Source: Opitutus sp. (GTDB lineage Bacteria > Verrucomicrobiota > Verrucomicrobiae > Opitutales > Opitutaceae). From it: a stretch of DNA of 51,310 bases. Of the stretch, positions 8,589 through 17,174 are shown piece by piece. The stretch is taken from positions 1 through 51,310 of the forward strand of contig SIBR01000024.1 in NCBI GenBank assembly GCA_009695065.1, given 5' to 3'. The stretch's first letter is position 1. The number at the start of each line of letters is the position of its first letter. A model generated the notes under the pieces. That model did no database searches. It was not told the DNA's origin and saw only the letters and a list, made by a program, of their open reading frames with translations. Both the position numbers and the translations under genes were made by a program.

Positions 8589-10016
8589 CTATTTCTCCGG
8601 CCGCAGGGGCTGCGGATTTTCCACGCGACCGGCGGGACGTTGTCCGCGTCCGGGGCGCCCCGTGTCGCCCGTCTCGTCCCGGATTCTTTCGGCCAGCCGC
8701 TGGAGCCGGGCCACGACCTCGGGATGTTGCGCGGATAACTCGCGATCTTCGTGCACATCCTGGCGCACGTCGAAAAGTTCGGCGCGGGCGGGGGCGGCCT
8801 GGCGGTTGTTCGCGATATATTTCGCGGGCAGCGGCAGGTAGAGTTTCCACGGGCCCGCACGAACCGCCTGCAATTGCTCCATCCGGTAATAGCCGAACCC
8901 CTCTTCGTCCCAGTGCGACGTTGCGCCCGGTTGCCGAAGCAGGAGCCCGCTGATGTCGGCGCCATCGATGGGACGGGCGGGCAGGGGCGCGCCGGCGAGT
9001 CGGGCGAAGGTCGGGAGCAGATCCATCGTCGAGCAGAGCTCGTCGTTCACCTGGCCGGCGGGGATTTTGCCCGGCCAGCGCATGATGCAGGGCATGCGCA
9101 TGGCGCCCTCGCTCGTGTCGTAACCGTCGCCCCGATAGGGAGCGTTGCTGCCCTGGCGGGGGCGGCGGGCCACGGCGCCGTTGTCGGAGGTCCAGATCAC
9201 GAGGGTTTGTTCGTCCAGCCCGAGGCGGGTCAGGGTGGCGAGGATTTCACCGGTGCTCCAGTCGAGTTCCTCCACGCTGTCGCCATACTCACCGTTCTTC
9301 GATTTGCCGCGGAAGGCCGGGCTGGAAAACGGATGCGGCGTGGAGCCGGGCATCGTGTGCGGCACATACGCGAAGAAGGGCCGCTGGCGGTTGCGTTCGA
9401 TGAAGGACACCACGGCTTCCGTCGTGCGCTTCACCAGAAAATTGCGGTCGACGGGCGCCTCGATGACTTTTTCCCCGCGCAGGAGCGGCAGCTCGGGCCA
9501 GAGCTGCGGGGATTTGTCCTTCGTCATGTCATCGCTGTAGGGAATGCCGAAGAATTCATCGAAGCCCTGGCGCGTGGGCAGGAAGGCGGGCTGGTCGCCC
9601 AGATGCCACTTGCCGAAGATGCCCGTCGCGTAACCCGCCGCCTTCAGCACCTCGGCGAGGGTCGTCTCCGCGGGGTTGAGCCCCTTGGGGGAAACCGGCT
9701 GGAGGACGGGCGTGTTCTTGTCGCTGACGTGGAGGTTCACCCGTGCCGGATAGGAGCCCGTCATCAAACTGGCGCGGCTGGGCGTGCAGACGCCGCTGGC
9801 GACATAGAAGCTGGTGAACTTGGTGCCCCCGGCGGCGAGCCGGTCGATCTGCGGCGTACGATGCAGCGTGGAGCCGAAGCAGCCGAGGTCGCCGTTGCCG
9901 AAATTATCGACGAAAATCAGGACGATGTTCGGACCCCGTTCGGCCGCCCGCAGGGCGGGAGAAAGCGCTAGTCCGATCACCGCGACGGCAAGCCGGACCC
10001 GCGAAAGCATTTTCAC
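8589..10016 (-). CDS. Exported type I sulfatase
   Basis: The 475-residue protein starts at GTG 10016, or at the ATG six bases further in. A signal peptide ends ALRAAERG and the arylsulfatase core follows: PNIVLIFVDNFGNGDLG, then the formylglycine motif CTPSR (Cys 77), GKWHLGDQPAFLPTRQGFDE and TSDNGA. Cys in C-x-P-S-R implies maturation by a formylglycine-generating enzyme or radical-SAM anaerobic enzyme, neither of which is encoded in this window. Such sulfatases remove sulfate esters from polysaccharides or glycosaminoglycans. The C-terminus after residue 450 is Arg/Gly/Pro-rich. The gene overlaps no neighbour and is 19 bases from the upstream amidohydrolase gene. Confidence 0.9.
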   Translation of the reverse strand: MKMLSRVRLAVAVIGLALSPALRAAERGPNIVLIFVDNFGNGDLGCFGSTLHRTPQIDRLAAGGTKFTSFYVASGVCTPSRASLMTGSYPARVNLHVSDKNTPVLQPVSPKGLNPAETTLAEVLKAAGYATGIFGKWHLGDQPAFLPTRQGFDEFFGIPYSDDMTKDKSPQLWPELPLLRGEKVIEAPVDRNFLVKRTTEAVVSFIERNRQRPFFAYVPHTMPGSTPHPFSSPAFRGKSKNGEYGDSVEELDWSTGEILATLTRLGLDEQTLVIWTSDNGAVARRPRQGSNAPYRGDGYDTSEGAMRMPCIMRWPGKIPAGQVNDELCSTMDLLPTFARLAGAPLPARPIDGADISGLLLRQPGATSHWDEEGFGYYRMEQLQAVRAGPWKLYLPLPAKYIANNRQAAPARAELFDVRQDVHEDRELSAQHPEVVARLQRLAERIRDETGDTGRPGRGQRPAGRVENPQPLRPEK

Positions 10017-10035
10017 GCGGGAATGGGCCGGGCGA

Positions 10036-11796
10036 TCAGCGGGAGAAAACCTTTTTGCCCTCGACGTAGGTGGCGACGGGCTGGATGCGGGCGATTTCGT
10101 TTTCGGCGCAGCTCAGAATGTCGCGATCGAGCACCACGAGATCGGCGCGTTTGCCGGTTTCGAGCGAACCGATGTCCTTTTCCATGAACATGAGGCGGGC
10201 GTTGTTGATCGTGTAGAAGCGGAGGGCCTGCTCACGCGTCAATGCCTCCTCGATGTGCATCTGCCCCTCGAACCATTTCGCGCGGCGGGTGACGGCGGTG
10301 GCGATGCCGAGGAACGGATTATAGGGATTCACGCTCCGGTCGGGCCCGATTTTTTGCATGTGGTCGGAACCGCCCCCGGTGAGCACGCCCGAGGCGAACA
10401 GCGTCTTGAGCGGCTGGAACCAGCGGGTGCGCGCCTCGCCGAATTGCTGCTGGAGCGTGCGGGAATCGAGATAAAGCCACACGGGTTGGATGTCGCAGCC
10501 GATGCCGAGCCGGGCCATTTTCGCGATGGCCTCGGGCGTCATGAAATTGCAGTGCGTAACATTCGGACGGGTGGCGGCCACCGGCAGCGTGCGATTGATC
10601 TCCTCATAAGCGTCCACGAGTGCGCTCACGGCACCGTCGCCGACCGAGTGGGCGGTGAACTGGAGGCCGTTTTCCACGGCGGTGCGGACGATGCGGAGCA
10701 GCCGTTCCTTCGGGATGAACAGCACGCCGCGGTAGGCGGCATCGCTGATGCCATACATCGTGCTCACGCCCCAGGGCTGGCGCATGTAGGCGCTGCCGGT
10801 GAGCATGCCGCCGTCGAGGAACATCTTGATGCCGATCACGCGGATCCAGGCGTCGGGCTGCGTGAAGTGCGGATCCTTCGCCACGGCCCGGATCTGCTCC
10901 TGGATTTTGTCGACCGGCCCGAGGTAGCTCACGCCCTGGCTAGCCGCGATGCGCAGGGTGAGATCGCCGCTGGCGCGGAGTTTTTCGTAAAGCGCGAGCG
11001 AGCCGACGCTGCCGCCGCGATCGCAGATGGCGGTCAGGCCGATGGCGTTGTAGTCCTTAAAGAGCGCTTTCAAACGCTCGACGCGGTCGGCCTCGGTCAC
11101 CCGCCGGCTCTTGCTCGTCGATTTCACGAAACGCGTGCTGTTGCGCAGGACGCCGGTCGGTTCGCCGGTTTTGGGGTCGAGTTCGACAAAGCCGCCCGAG
11201 CCGTCGGTCACCTTGAAGTTGCGATCGATGCCGCTGAGTTTGAGGGCGAGCGAATTGCACATCGCATCCGGCCCCGTGCTGTAGAGGACCGGGTTTTGCG
11301 GCGCCGCGGTGTCGAGTTCCGCCAGCGTCGGGTAGCGCGATTCCTTGAGGCGCGTGATGAAGACCTGCGAGAGATTGATCCAGTCGCCGGGCTTCACCTT
11401 GGTCGCCCGGTCGCGGATGTAGGCCAGCACGTCGGCGATGCTCTCCATCGCGGGGATCTCGTGGTCGAACTCGGTCATGCTCGCGCCGATCGAGTGCACG
11501 TGCGAATCGATCAGGCCCGGCAGCACGGTGCGGCCGGCGAGATCGACGACCTGGGTGCCCGCGCCGCGCAGTTGCAGGATGCGGTCGTTCGAGCCGAGCC
11601 CGACGATGCGCCCCTGGCGCACGGCGATGGCCTCGTGGATCGAGAAGGCGGCATCGACGGCGACGATTTTGCCGTGATGCAGGATGAGGTCGGGGCTGCC
11701 GGAGTCGGCGGCGCGCACGGACGTAGCGGCGCCCAGGGCAAGGGCGAGGAAGAGACCGCGAAGCAATGAAGCAGGAGCGAAGTTCGATTTATTCAT
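10036..11796 (-). CDS. Exported YtcJ-like metal-dependent amidohydrolase
   Basis: The 586-residue protein has a signal peptide (LRGLFLALALGAATSVRAAD) and the amidohydrolase-3 architecture of the YtcJ/NfdA group. An N-terminal beta-sandwich strand (DLILHHGKIVAVDAAFSIHE) precedes the metal motif LPGLIDSHVHSIG. Later His residues are in TAHSVGDGAV and THCNFMTPEA, with GSDHMQKIGP near the end. Relatives hydrolyse amide or cyclic amide bonds, but most are uncharacterised, so the substrate cannot be named. Export to the periplasm is consistent with the rest of the operon. Confidence 0.85.
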   Translation of the reverse strand: MNKSNFAPASLLRGLFLALALGAATSVRAADSGSPDLILHHGKIVAVDAAFSIHEAIAVRQGRIVGLGSNDRILQLRGAGTQVVDLAGRTVLPGLIDSHVHSIGASMTEFDHEIPAMESIADVLAYIRDRATKVKPGDWINLSQVFITRLKESRYPTLAELDTAAPQNPVLYSTGPDAMCNSLALKLSGIDRNFKVTDGSGGFVELDPKTGEPTGVLRNSTRFVKSTSKSRRVTEADRVERLKALFKDYNAIGLTAICDRGGSVGSLALYEKLRASGDLTLRIAASQGVSYLGPVDKIQEQIRAVAKDPHFTQPDAWIRVIGIKMFLDGGMLTGSAYMRQPWGVSTMYGISDAAYRGVLFIPKERLLRIVRTAVENGLQFTAHSVGDGAVSALVDAYEEINRTLPVAATRPNVTHCNFMTPEAIAKMARLGIGCDIQPVWLYLDSRTLQQQFGEARTRWFQPLKTLFASGVLTGGGSDHMQKIGPDRSVNPYNPFLGIATAVTRRAKWFEGQMHIEEALTREQALRFYTINNARLMFMEKDIGSLETGKRADLVVLDRDILSCAENEIARIQPVATYVEGKKVFSR

Positions 11797-11844
11797 AGGT
11801 AACCGGGCGGGAAAAGGAGTGGAGATGGGCGCAGGATTGCAGAA

Positions 11845-13041
11845 TCAGGGGGCGTTTCCTTCGGCGGGTGTGGCTGCCACGGACGAATTACGGCCGAAAA
11901 ACCGCCGCCAGGCGAGGGCGAAGCCCGTCCAGACGAGCAGGCACGCGCCGAGACAGGCGACGCCGGCCACGATTTGGCCCGGCCAGCGAAACGCCTCGCC
12001 GGTGTGGAGGAGTCGCAGCCAGGAGCGGGCGCGGGTGCCGGGCGACATATCGGCGGGAGTCTCCCGGCGACGCACCTCGCCCGTCCGGGAATCGAGGGTG
12101 AGCGTGGTTTTGACGAAGACCGGCCAGGAATTTTTGTCGCGGATGGTGACGGTGTACGTCGAAGAGGCCGACCGATTCCCGCCCGCATTGGGCGACAGCG
12201 GGAGCGCCGGCGCGAAACGAAAACTGATCTGATCCCACGCGGTGGTCGTCTGCTGCTGGACGACGGCAAAGACGGCATCCAGTCCGAGGATGGGAGCGGG
12301 GCGGGCTGCGACGGCCGGTGTCACCGGACGGGCGGGGGCGGTCTGGGACGGAGGGGTTTCCCCGGCGAGCCGGAACACGAGGTTGTTGGCCCAGCGATAC
12401 GAGAGCACCACGCCGCTGACGGTCATGATGAGGAAGCAGGGGAGCGTCCAAAAACCGACGACGTTGTGCCAGTTCCAGTCGCGGGCGCGGCCGGTGGCGC
12501 CGCGGACGAACCAGAGCGACGGGCGCAGCACGCGGCTGGTGGCGGCGCGCGGCCACCAGAGCACCAGTCCGCTCAGCCCAAGGAAAACGGCAGCGACGGT
12601 GCACGCGCTGGCGATCGTTGCCCCGAGGTTGTCGGGACCGGGCTTGGCGTTGAGGCGGACGTGCCAGGCGATCATCGTGCGCAGGAACGTGCGCAGGCGC
12701 GTGACGGGAGGTTCGCGCAACTCGCCGGTGTAGGGGTTGGCGTAGAGGGTGACGTTGCGGGGCAGGGCGATGGCGACGGCGTCGGCTGGGCCGGCGGAGA
12801 CGGTGATGCTGGCGATTGCCCCCTCGGGGTGCACCGCGCGAACCCGCCCGACCAGTTGGTCGAGGGTCAGGCGCGCGGGATTGCCGGCCGGCGGAGTTAC
12901 GAGTCGCGCGTCGCTTTCAGTCCACGCGACGAGATCGCGTTCGAAGGCGAGCGCGGCTCCGGTGAACGACATCACCCCGACCACGAGGCCGACCGCGAGA
13001 CCGGTGACGAGGTGCAGCCAGAAAAGGGTTTTGCGAAACAT
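11845..13041 (-). CDS. PepSY-associated inner-membrane protein (PiuB/iron-reductase-like)
   Basis: From the ATG at 13041 (398 residues) the protein begins with a first membrane helix (LHLVTGLAVGLVVGVMSFTG). A periplasmic PepSY-like region follows with AVHPEGAIASITVSAGPADA. Next come a helix near TIASACTVAAVFLGLSGLVL and a segment NWHNVVGFWTLPCFLIMTVS. A final helix pair (WPGQIVAGVACLGACLLVW) lies near the C-terminus. This is the PepSY_TM family, often associated with siderophore uptake and ferric-siderophore reduction, though no TonB receptor is visible here. An in-frame extension to 13230 is Pro/Arg/Ser-rich and was rejected as start. Confidence 0.8.
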   Translation of the reverse strand: MFRKTLFWLHLVTGLAVGLVVGVMSFTGAALAFERDLVAWTESDARLVTPPAGNPARLTLDQLVGRVRAVHPEGAIASITVSAGPADAVAIALPRNVTLYANPYTGELREPPVTRLRTFLRTMIAWHVRLNAKPGPDNLGATIASACTVAAVFLGLSGLVLWWPRAATSRVLRPSLWFVRGATGRARDWNWHNVVGFWTLPCFLIMTVSGVVLSYRWANNLVFRLAGETPPSQTAPARPVTPAVAARPAPILGLDAVFAVVQQQTTTAWDQISFRFAPALPLSPNAGGNRSASSTYTVTIRDKNSWPVFVKTTLTLDSRTGEVRRRETPADMSPGTRARSWLRLLHTGEAFRWPGQIVAGVACLGACLLVWTGFALAWRRFFGRNSSVAATPAEGNAP

Positions 13042-13159
13042 CGGACGGGGATGAAGGCATGGGGCGGGGACGATGCCGGGTCGGGGTGACGGGAGATCGT
13101 TCGCCGGCAGATTCCGGCCGCAAGCCGAGGCCGCGGCAAGGGTGGAATGCGGCCGGGGA

Positions 13160-14440
13160 TCAGGGGGATTCGAAGCCGGCCTCGATGGCGTTGTCCTTGA
13201 CGATGCTCGCCGTGGTCCGGCCGAGGGCAATGGCCGGGCCCTTGCCGGTGCCGCGCCGGTGCAGGTCGCTCATCACGTTTCCGGTGATGACAATGCGCCG
13301 GGTCTCGCCCTCGCCCCGCACCGCCTCGGCGTTGAGGCCGGTGAACGAGTTGCCGGAGATGACGATGTCGCTGGTGCCGTTGAGTTCCACCCCGCCGCCG
13401 CCATCGCGGCTCATCGGCGTCGCGTGCTGCGCCGCCAGCTTCGTCCGGCCACCGACGTAACTGTTGCAGAAATTATTGCCCGTGACGGTGAGACGGCCGC
13501 TGGCTGGCCCGATGCGCAGGCCGAAGGGCTGGGTGAGCACAAAGGTGTTGGCGGAAATTGTGCAGCCCCAGGCATGGCGCAGATCCACCCCGCCACCGAG
13601 GTGATGCGTGATGACGTTCGCGCTGATCGTCACGCCGTAGCAGCCGCGGTCGAGGATGATGCCGGTGCCCTCGCATTCCTCGATCATGTTGCCCGACACG
13701 ACGGAGCCGTAGGTGTTTTCCATGACGAGGCCGTGTCGCAGATGGTCGTCGATGTTGTTGCCGGTCATGGTGAGATTGTAGCTGTCGATGCAGCGGACAG
13801 CGTCCTGATTTTCCTCGAACTGATTGCCGCTGACGACGACGTCATGCGTGGTCACGATGTTCAGTCCGGCCTTGCGATTATAGGTGACAATGGAGTTCGA
13901 GATGCGCGGATCCTCGGTGCAGTCCACGAGGTGGATGCCGTCGCCGCCATTGTGGTCCACGGAGAGCGCCAGGAGGAGCGGCTCGTCCACCCCTTCGAGC
14001 AGAAGCCCGTCGCCGCTCTTGGGATTGCCGCTGATGCGCAGATTCTCGACCTGCACGCGCCAGAGGCGGGACCGCTTGTTCTGCGCCCGGTCGGCCGGCC
14101 GAATGATGAGGGCGGGTTCGCCGTTGGTGTTGCGGTTGATGAGGTGGGTCGAAGGGCCGGCGCCTTCGATCCGCGTTTCGCCGTTGGTGAGGATGAGGGG
14201 CCGATCCAATTCGAAATCGCCCGGCGGCAGCCGCACGAGGCCGCCCGAGGCCGGCACGGCGTCGAGCGCGGCCTGAAGATTCGGATACGTGGAGGCGTCG
14301 ACGACAACCGGTTTTGTCTTGGGGGACGCGGGGGCGGCTTTTTCGGCGCCCATGCCCGCCAGCGGCAACGCGAGCAGGGCGAGCAGGGCGAGACCGGACA
14401 GCGTGGGGCGCCGGGGGAAGGCGGGAGGAGGGGTGTGCAT
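13160..14440 (-). CDS. Exported right-handed parallel beta-helix protein
   Basis: From the ATG at 14440 (426 residues) a signal peptide (LSGLALLALLALPLAGMGA) precedes a pectate-lyase/NosD-like fold. The fold begins with DASTYPNLQAALDAVPASGG, the typical entry strand. It continues with many rungs of the form I-x-x-N-x-I or VSGN-x-F/I (for example DVVVSGNQFEENQDAVR, GSVVSGNMIEECEGTGI, DIVISGNSFTGLNAEAV). Such proteins bind or cleave polysaccharides, but the fold alone does not give the reaction. As the first gene of the minus-strand operon it faces divergent miaA across 146 bases, where the operon promoter should lie. Confidence 0.82.
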   Translation of the reverse strand: MHTPPPAFPRRPTLSGLALLALLALPLAGMGAEKAAPASPKTKPVVVDASTYPNLQAALDAVPASGGLVRLPPGDFELDRPLILTNGETRIEGAGPSTHLINRNTNGEPALIIRPADRAQNKRSRLWRVQVENLRISGNPKSGDGLLLEGVDEPLLLALSVDHNGGDGIHLVDCTEDPRISNSIVTYNRKAGLNIVTTHDVVVSGNQFEENQDAVRCIDSYNLTMTGNNIDDHLRHGLVMENTYGSVVSGNMIEECEGTGIILDRGCYGVTISANVITHHLGGGVDLRHAWGCTISANTFVLTQPFGLRIGPASGRLTVTGNNFCNSYVGGRTKLAAQHATPMSRDGGGGVELNGTSDIVISGNSFTGLNAEAVRGEGETRRIVITGNVMSDLHRRGTGKGPAIALGRTTASIVKDNAIEAGFESP

Positions 14441-14586
14441 CAGGGTGGTTGGAAAGAATTCCGGGGTGGGGATGAGGTGGAACCGATTTCCGGCGAGACA
14501 CCGTGCCGGATCAACGCGCAAAATCACAAAACGGAAAATCGGCCGCGAGGTGGAGTCAGCAGGCACTGGGGCGGGAGTAAGTTTTC

Positions 14587-15531
14587 ATGGCCACGACCAC
14601 GGGCTCGCGATTGGCTGGCCGGATGAAACCCGTCCTGCACGTGCTCACCGGTCCGACCGCCGTCGGCAAGACCGGCTGGGCGCTGCGCTGGGCCGAACGG
14701 CACGGGGCGGAGATCGTTTCGTGCGACTCGCTGCTCTTCTACCGCGGGATGGACATCGGCACTGCGAAACCCACGGCGGCGGAACGCGCCCGCGTGCCGC
14801 ATCACTTGATCGATGTCCGCGACATCGCGGCCGCGATGGATATCACGGACTATCTGCGCATGGCCCGGACGGCGGTGGACGACATCGTGGCCCGCGGCCG
14901 TCCGGTCCTCGTGACAGGTGGGAGCGGTTTTTATCTCAAGAGTTTTTTCGCGCCGGTGGCTGACAACGTGGAAGTGCCCGCCGCGCTCCGCGCCGAAGTA
15001 TCGGCGCTTGCCCTGGCGGAGGCCGTGGCGCGGCTGCACGCGCTCAACCCCGCGGGACTCGGCGCGCTCGATGTGGCGAATCCGCGTCGCGTGACGCGCG
15101 CGCTGGAGCGTTGTCTCGCCTCGGGTCGAACGCTGGCCGAGTTGGCGGCCGACTTTGCGCGGCAGCCGGCGCCGTTTGCCGGGTGGTCGGTGGTTCTGAC
15201 CCGGCTCGACCGGCCGCCGGCCGATTTGGAGGCGCGGATCAAGGCGAGGGTCGCCACGATGTTGCGCGATGGGCTGGTGGAGGAAGTTCGACGATTGCGG
15301 AAGGCGGGCCTCGAGCAGAACCCGAGCGCCACGAAAGCGATCGGCTACCGCGAAGTGCTGGCGGTGCTGGAGGGACGGGGGAGCGAGGCCGATCTGGCTT
15401 TCGAGATCGCCAAGAACACCCGCGCGCTGGTCAAGAAACAGCGGACGTGGTTCCGCGCGCAACTGCCACCCCATCGCGTGGTCGGGGCGGATTCCCTGAA
15501 AAACACCGACGAGCTGTTTGCGCCGGCGTGA
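14587..15531 (+). CDS. miaA: tRNA dimethylallyltransferase
   Basis: This enzyme transfers a dimethylallyl group to N6 of A37 in tRNAs that read codons beginning with U. The P-loop TGPTAVGKTG lies at residues 21-30. The catalytic Asp is in SCDSLLFYRGMDIGTAKP and the substrate motif is VPHHLID. VLVTGGSGFYLKSF, RRVTRALE and the late KNTRALVKKQRTWFR all fit MiaA. Length (314 residues) is normal. A second ATG at 14623 (MKPVLHVLTGP) gives a more typical N-terminus; a GGGAG site precedes the upstream ATG, so both are possible. It is unrelated in function to its saccharolytic neighbours and is probably the conserved chromosomal anchor of the region. Confidence 0.96.
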   Translation: MATTTGSRLAGRMKPVLHVLTGPTAVGKTGWALRWAERHGAEIVSCDSLLFYRGMDIGTAKPTAAERARVPHHLIDVRDIAAAMDITDYLRMARTAVDDIVARGRPVLVTGGSGFYLKSFFAPVADNVEVPAALRAEVSALALAEAVARLHALNPAGLGALDVANPRRVTRALERCLASGRTLAELAADFARQPAPFAGWSVVLTRLDRPPADLEARIKARVATMLRDGLVEEVRRLRKAGLEQNPSATKAIGYREVLAVLEGRGSEADLAFEIAKNTRALVKKQRTWFRAQLPPHRVVGADSLKNTDELFAPA

Positions 15532-15683
15532 TCGGCGAAGTGCCCCAAGAGGCACCGGGCAGGACGATCGATGGCGGCCGGCCGCGGCGCCCGTTGGACA
15601 ATCCGCTTGCCGGTGTCGGGATGCGCCGGTAGCGCATTCATCCCTGCCGGCGTCTTTTTGCCGTTCGAAACCCACCCCTCCCG

Positions 15684-17111
15684 ATGAGAATTCATCTGTC
15701 GCGCTTCCTCGGCTGGCTGGGCGTGTTCGTCGCGGTGGGAGTGGCCGCCCATGCCGAATTTTCCGCAGGGTTTGCCGCGGTCGACATCACTCCTCCGATT
15801 GGCTGGCGGCGGGCGGGCGGCTATTCCGAGGTGCTCGGCACCGGCGTGAAGGATCCGCTCCAAGCCAAGGCCGTCGTGGTGGCACAGGGCGGCACGACGG
15901 TGGCGTTCGTCGGCAATGACCTTTGCTCGGTGCCCCGCGAACTCACCGACCGGGCGCGCGCGGCGGCGAGCAAGAAAACGGGCATTCCCGTGGCGAACAT
16001 CGTCATCACCGCCACCCACACGCACGGTGGGCCGGAATTTTTTGGACCGTTGCGCGAGGTGCTGCACGCGCGAGCCACAACGGAGAACGGCGGGATCGAT
16101 CCGCGCGAGCCTCAGGACTATCAGGCGCGGTTGGTCGAGAGCTGGACGGAGGCGATCGTGCGGGCGCAGGCGGCGCGCAAGCCCGTGACGCTGTCGGTCG
16201 TGGTGCCGCAGCAGCCGGGCCTGGCGTTCAACCGGCGCTACCTGATGAAGGACGGCTCGGTCGTGACGAATGCCGGTTACCTCAACCCGAAGATCTTTCA
16301 TCCCGCGGGACCGACCGATCCCGACCTGCCGTTCGTGCTGGTGCGGGATGGGGCGACGAACCTGCCGCTGGGCTCGCTCACGGTGTTCGCGATGCACACC
16401 GCGATCCACGGCGGGCCTTCGTTCAGCGCGTGCTATCCCGGTCACCTGCAACTCGAGTTGCGCCGGCTGCTGAATGCGCCGGATTTCGTTTCGGTTTTTG
16501 GCGAGGGCGCCGCGGGCGACGTGAATCACATCGATGTGAGCAGGCCCGCCCGCCCGCGCGAAGAGGCCGCCGAGTATCCCTCGGTCGTCGGCAGCAAACT
16601 GGCCGCCACGCTCGTCGAAGCCCTGCCGCTCGCGCGGCCGGTGCGCGACGGCCAGCTCGCGATGCGGTCCGTCACGATCAAGTCGCCCGTCACGCCCCTG
16701 ACGCCCGCCGATTACGCCGCGGCGAAGCAGATGATGGAGACGCTCGACCGCAACGGCGCGAAGGGCCTGACGGTGGTGGATGCGTGGCGCAAAATGTTCC
16801 GCCACGAATATTGGCAGAAGCACGGCGGTTTTCTGCCCCAGGAGGTGCAGGTCATCCGGCTCGATCGCGACACGGCCATCGTCACCCTGCCGCACGAAAT
16901 CTTCGTCGAGCTGGGCATGGCGATCAAGGCGGGCTCGCCCTTTCGGACGACGATCGTCGTCTCGCTGGCCAACGACCTCGATTTCTACATCCCCACGCGC
17001 CGCGCCTTCGAGGAAGGCAGCTACGAACCCACCACCTGTCCGTTGGAGCCGGGCTGTGGCGAACTGCTGGTGGACGCGGCGGTGAAACTGCTGCGGGAGA
17101 TGAAGCCATAA
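15684..17111 (+). CDS. Exported 'neutral/alkaline ceramidase N-terminal'-like protein, second copy
   Basis: The 475-residue protein has a signal peptide (LGWLGVFVAVGVAAHAEF) directly followed by the family start AGFAAVDITPPIGWRRAGGY. Metal motifs are TATHTHGGPEFFG and FAMHTAIHGGPSFSACYPG. At the position of the ceramidase nucleophile the sequence is GEGAAGDVNHIDVSRP, without the expected serine directly after GD. The C-terminal LANDLDFYIPTRRAFEEGSYEPT is typical of the family. It lacks the LamG-type extension of the copy at 4882. It precedes an alpha/beta-hydrolase gene by 63 bases and is probably co-transcribed with it. Confidence 0.8.
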   Translation: MRIHLSRFLGWLGVFVAVGVAAHAEFSAGFAAVDITPPIGWRRAGGYSEVLGTGVKDPLQAKAVVVAQGGTTVAFVGNDLCSVPRELTDRARAAASKKTGIPVANIVITATHTHGGPEFFGPLREVLHARATTENGGIDPREPQDYQARLVESWTEAIVRAQAARKPVTLSVVVPQQPGLAFNRRYLMKDGSVVTNAGYLNPKIFHPAGPTDPDLPFVLVRDGATNLPLGSLTVFAMHTAIHGGPSFSACYPGHLQLELRRLLNAPDFVSVFGEGAAGDVNHIDVSRPARPREEAAEYPSVVGSKLAATLVEALPLARPVRDGQLAMRSVTIKSPVTPLTPADYAAAKQMMETLDRNGAKGLTVVDAWRKMFRHEYWQKHGGFLPQEVQVIRLDRDTAIVTLPHEIFVELGMAIKAGSPFRTTIVVSLANDLDFYIPTRRAFEEGSYEPTTCPLEPGCGELLVDAAVKLLREMKP

Positions 17112-17174
17112 GGACCGCCGCACCCGGAAAGCGCGCCAGTATTTCCACACCAAAAATTTCCCCAACAACCCATC

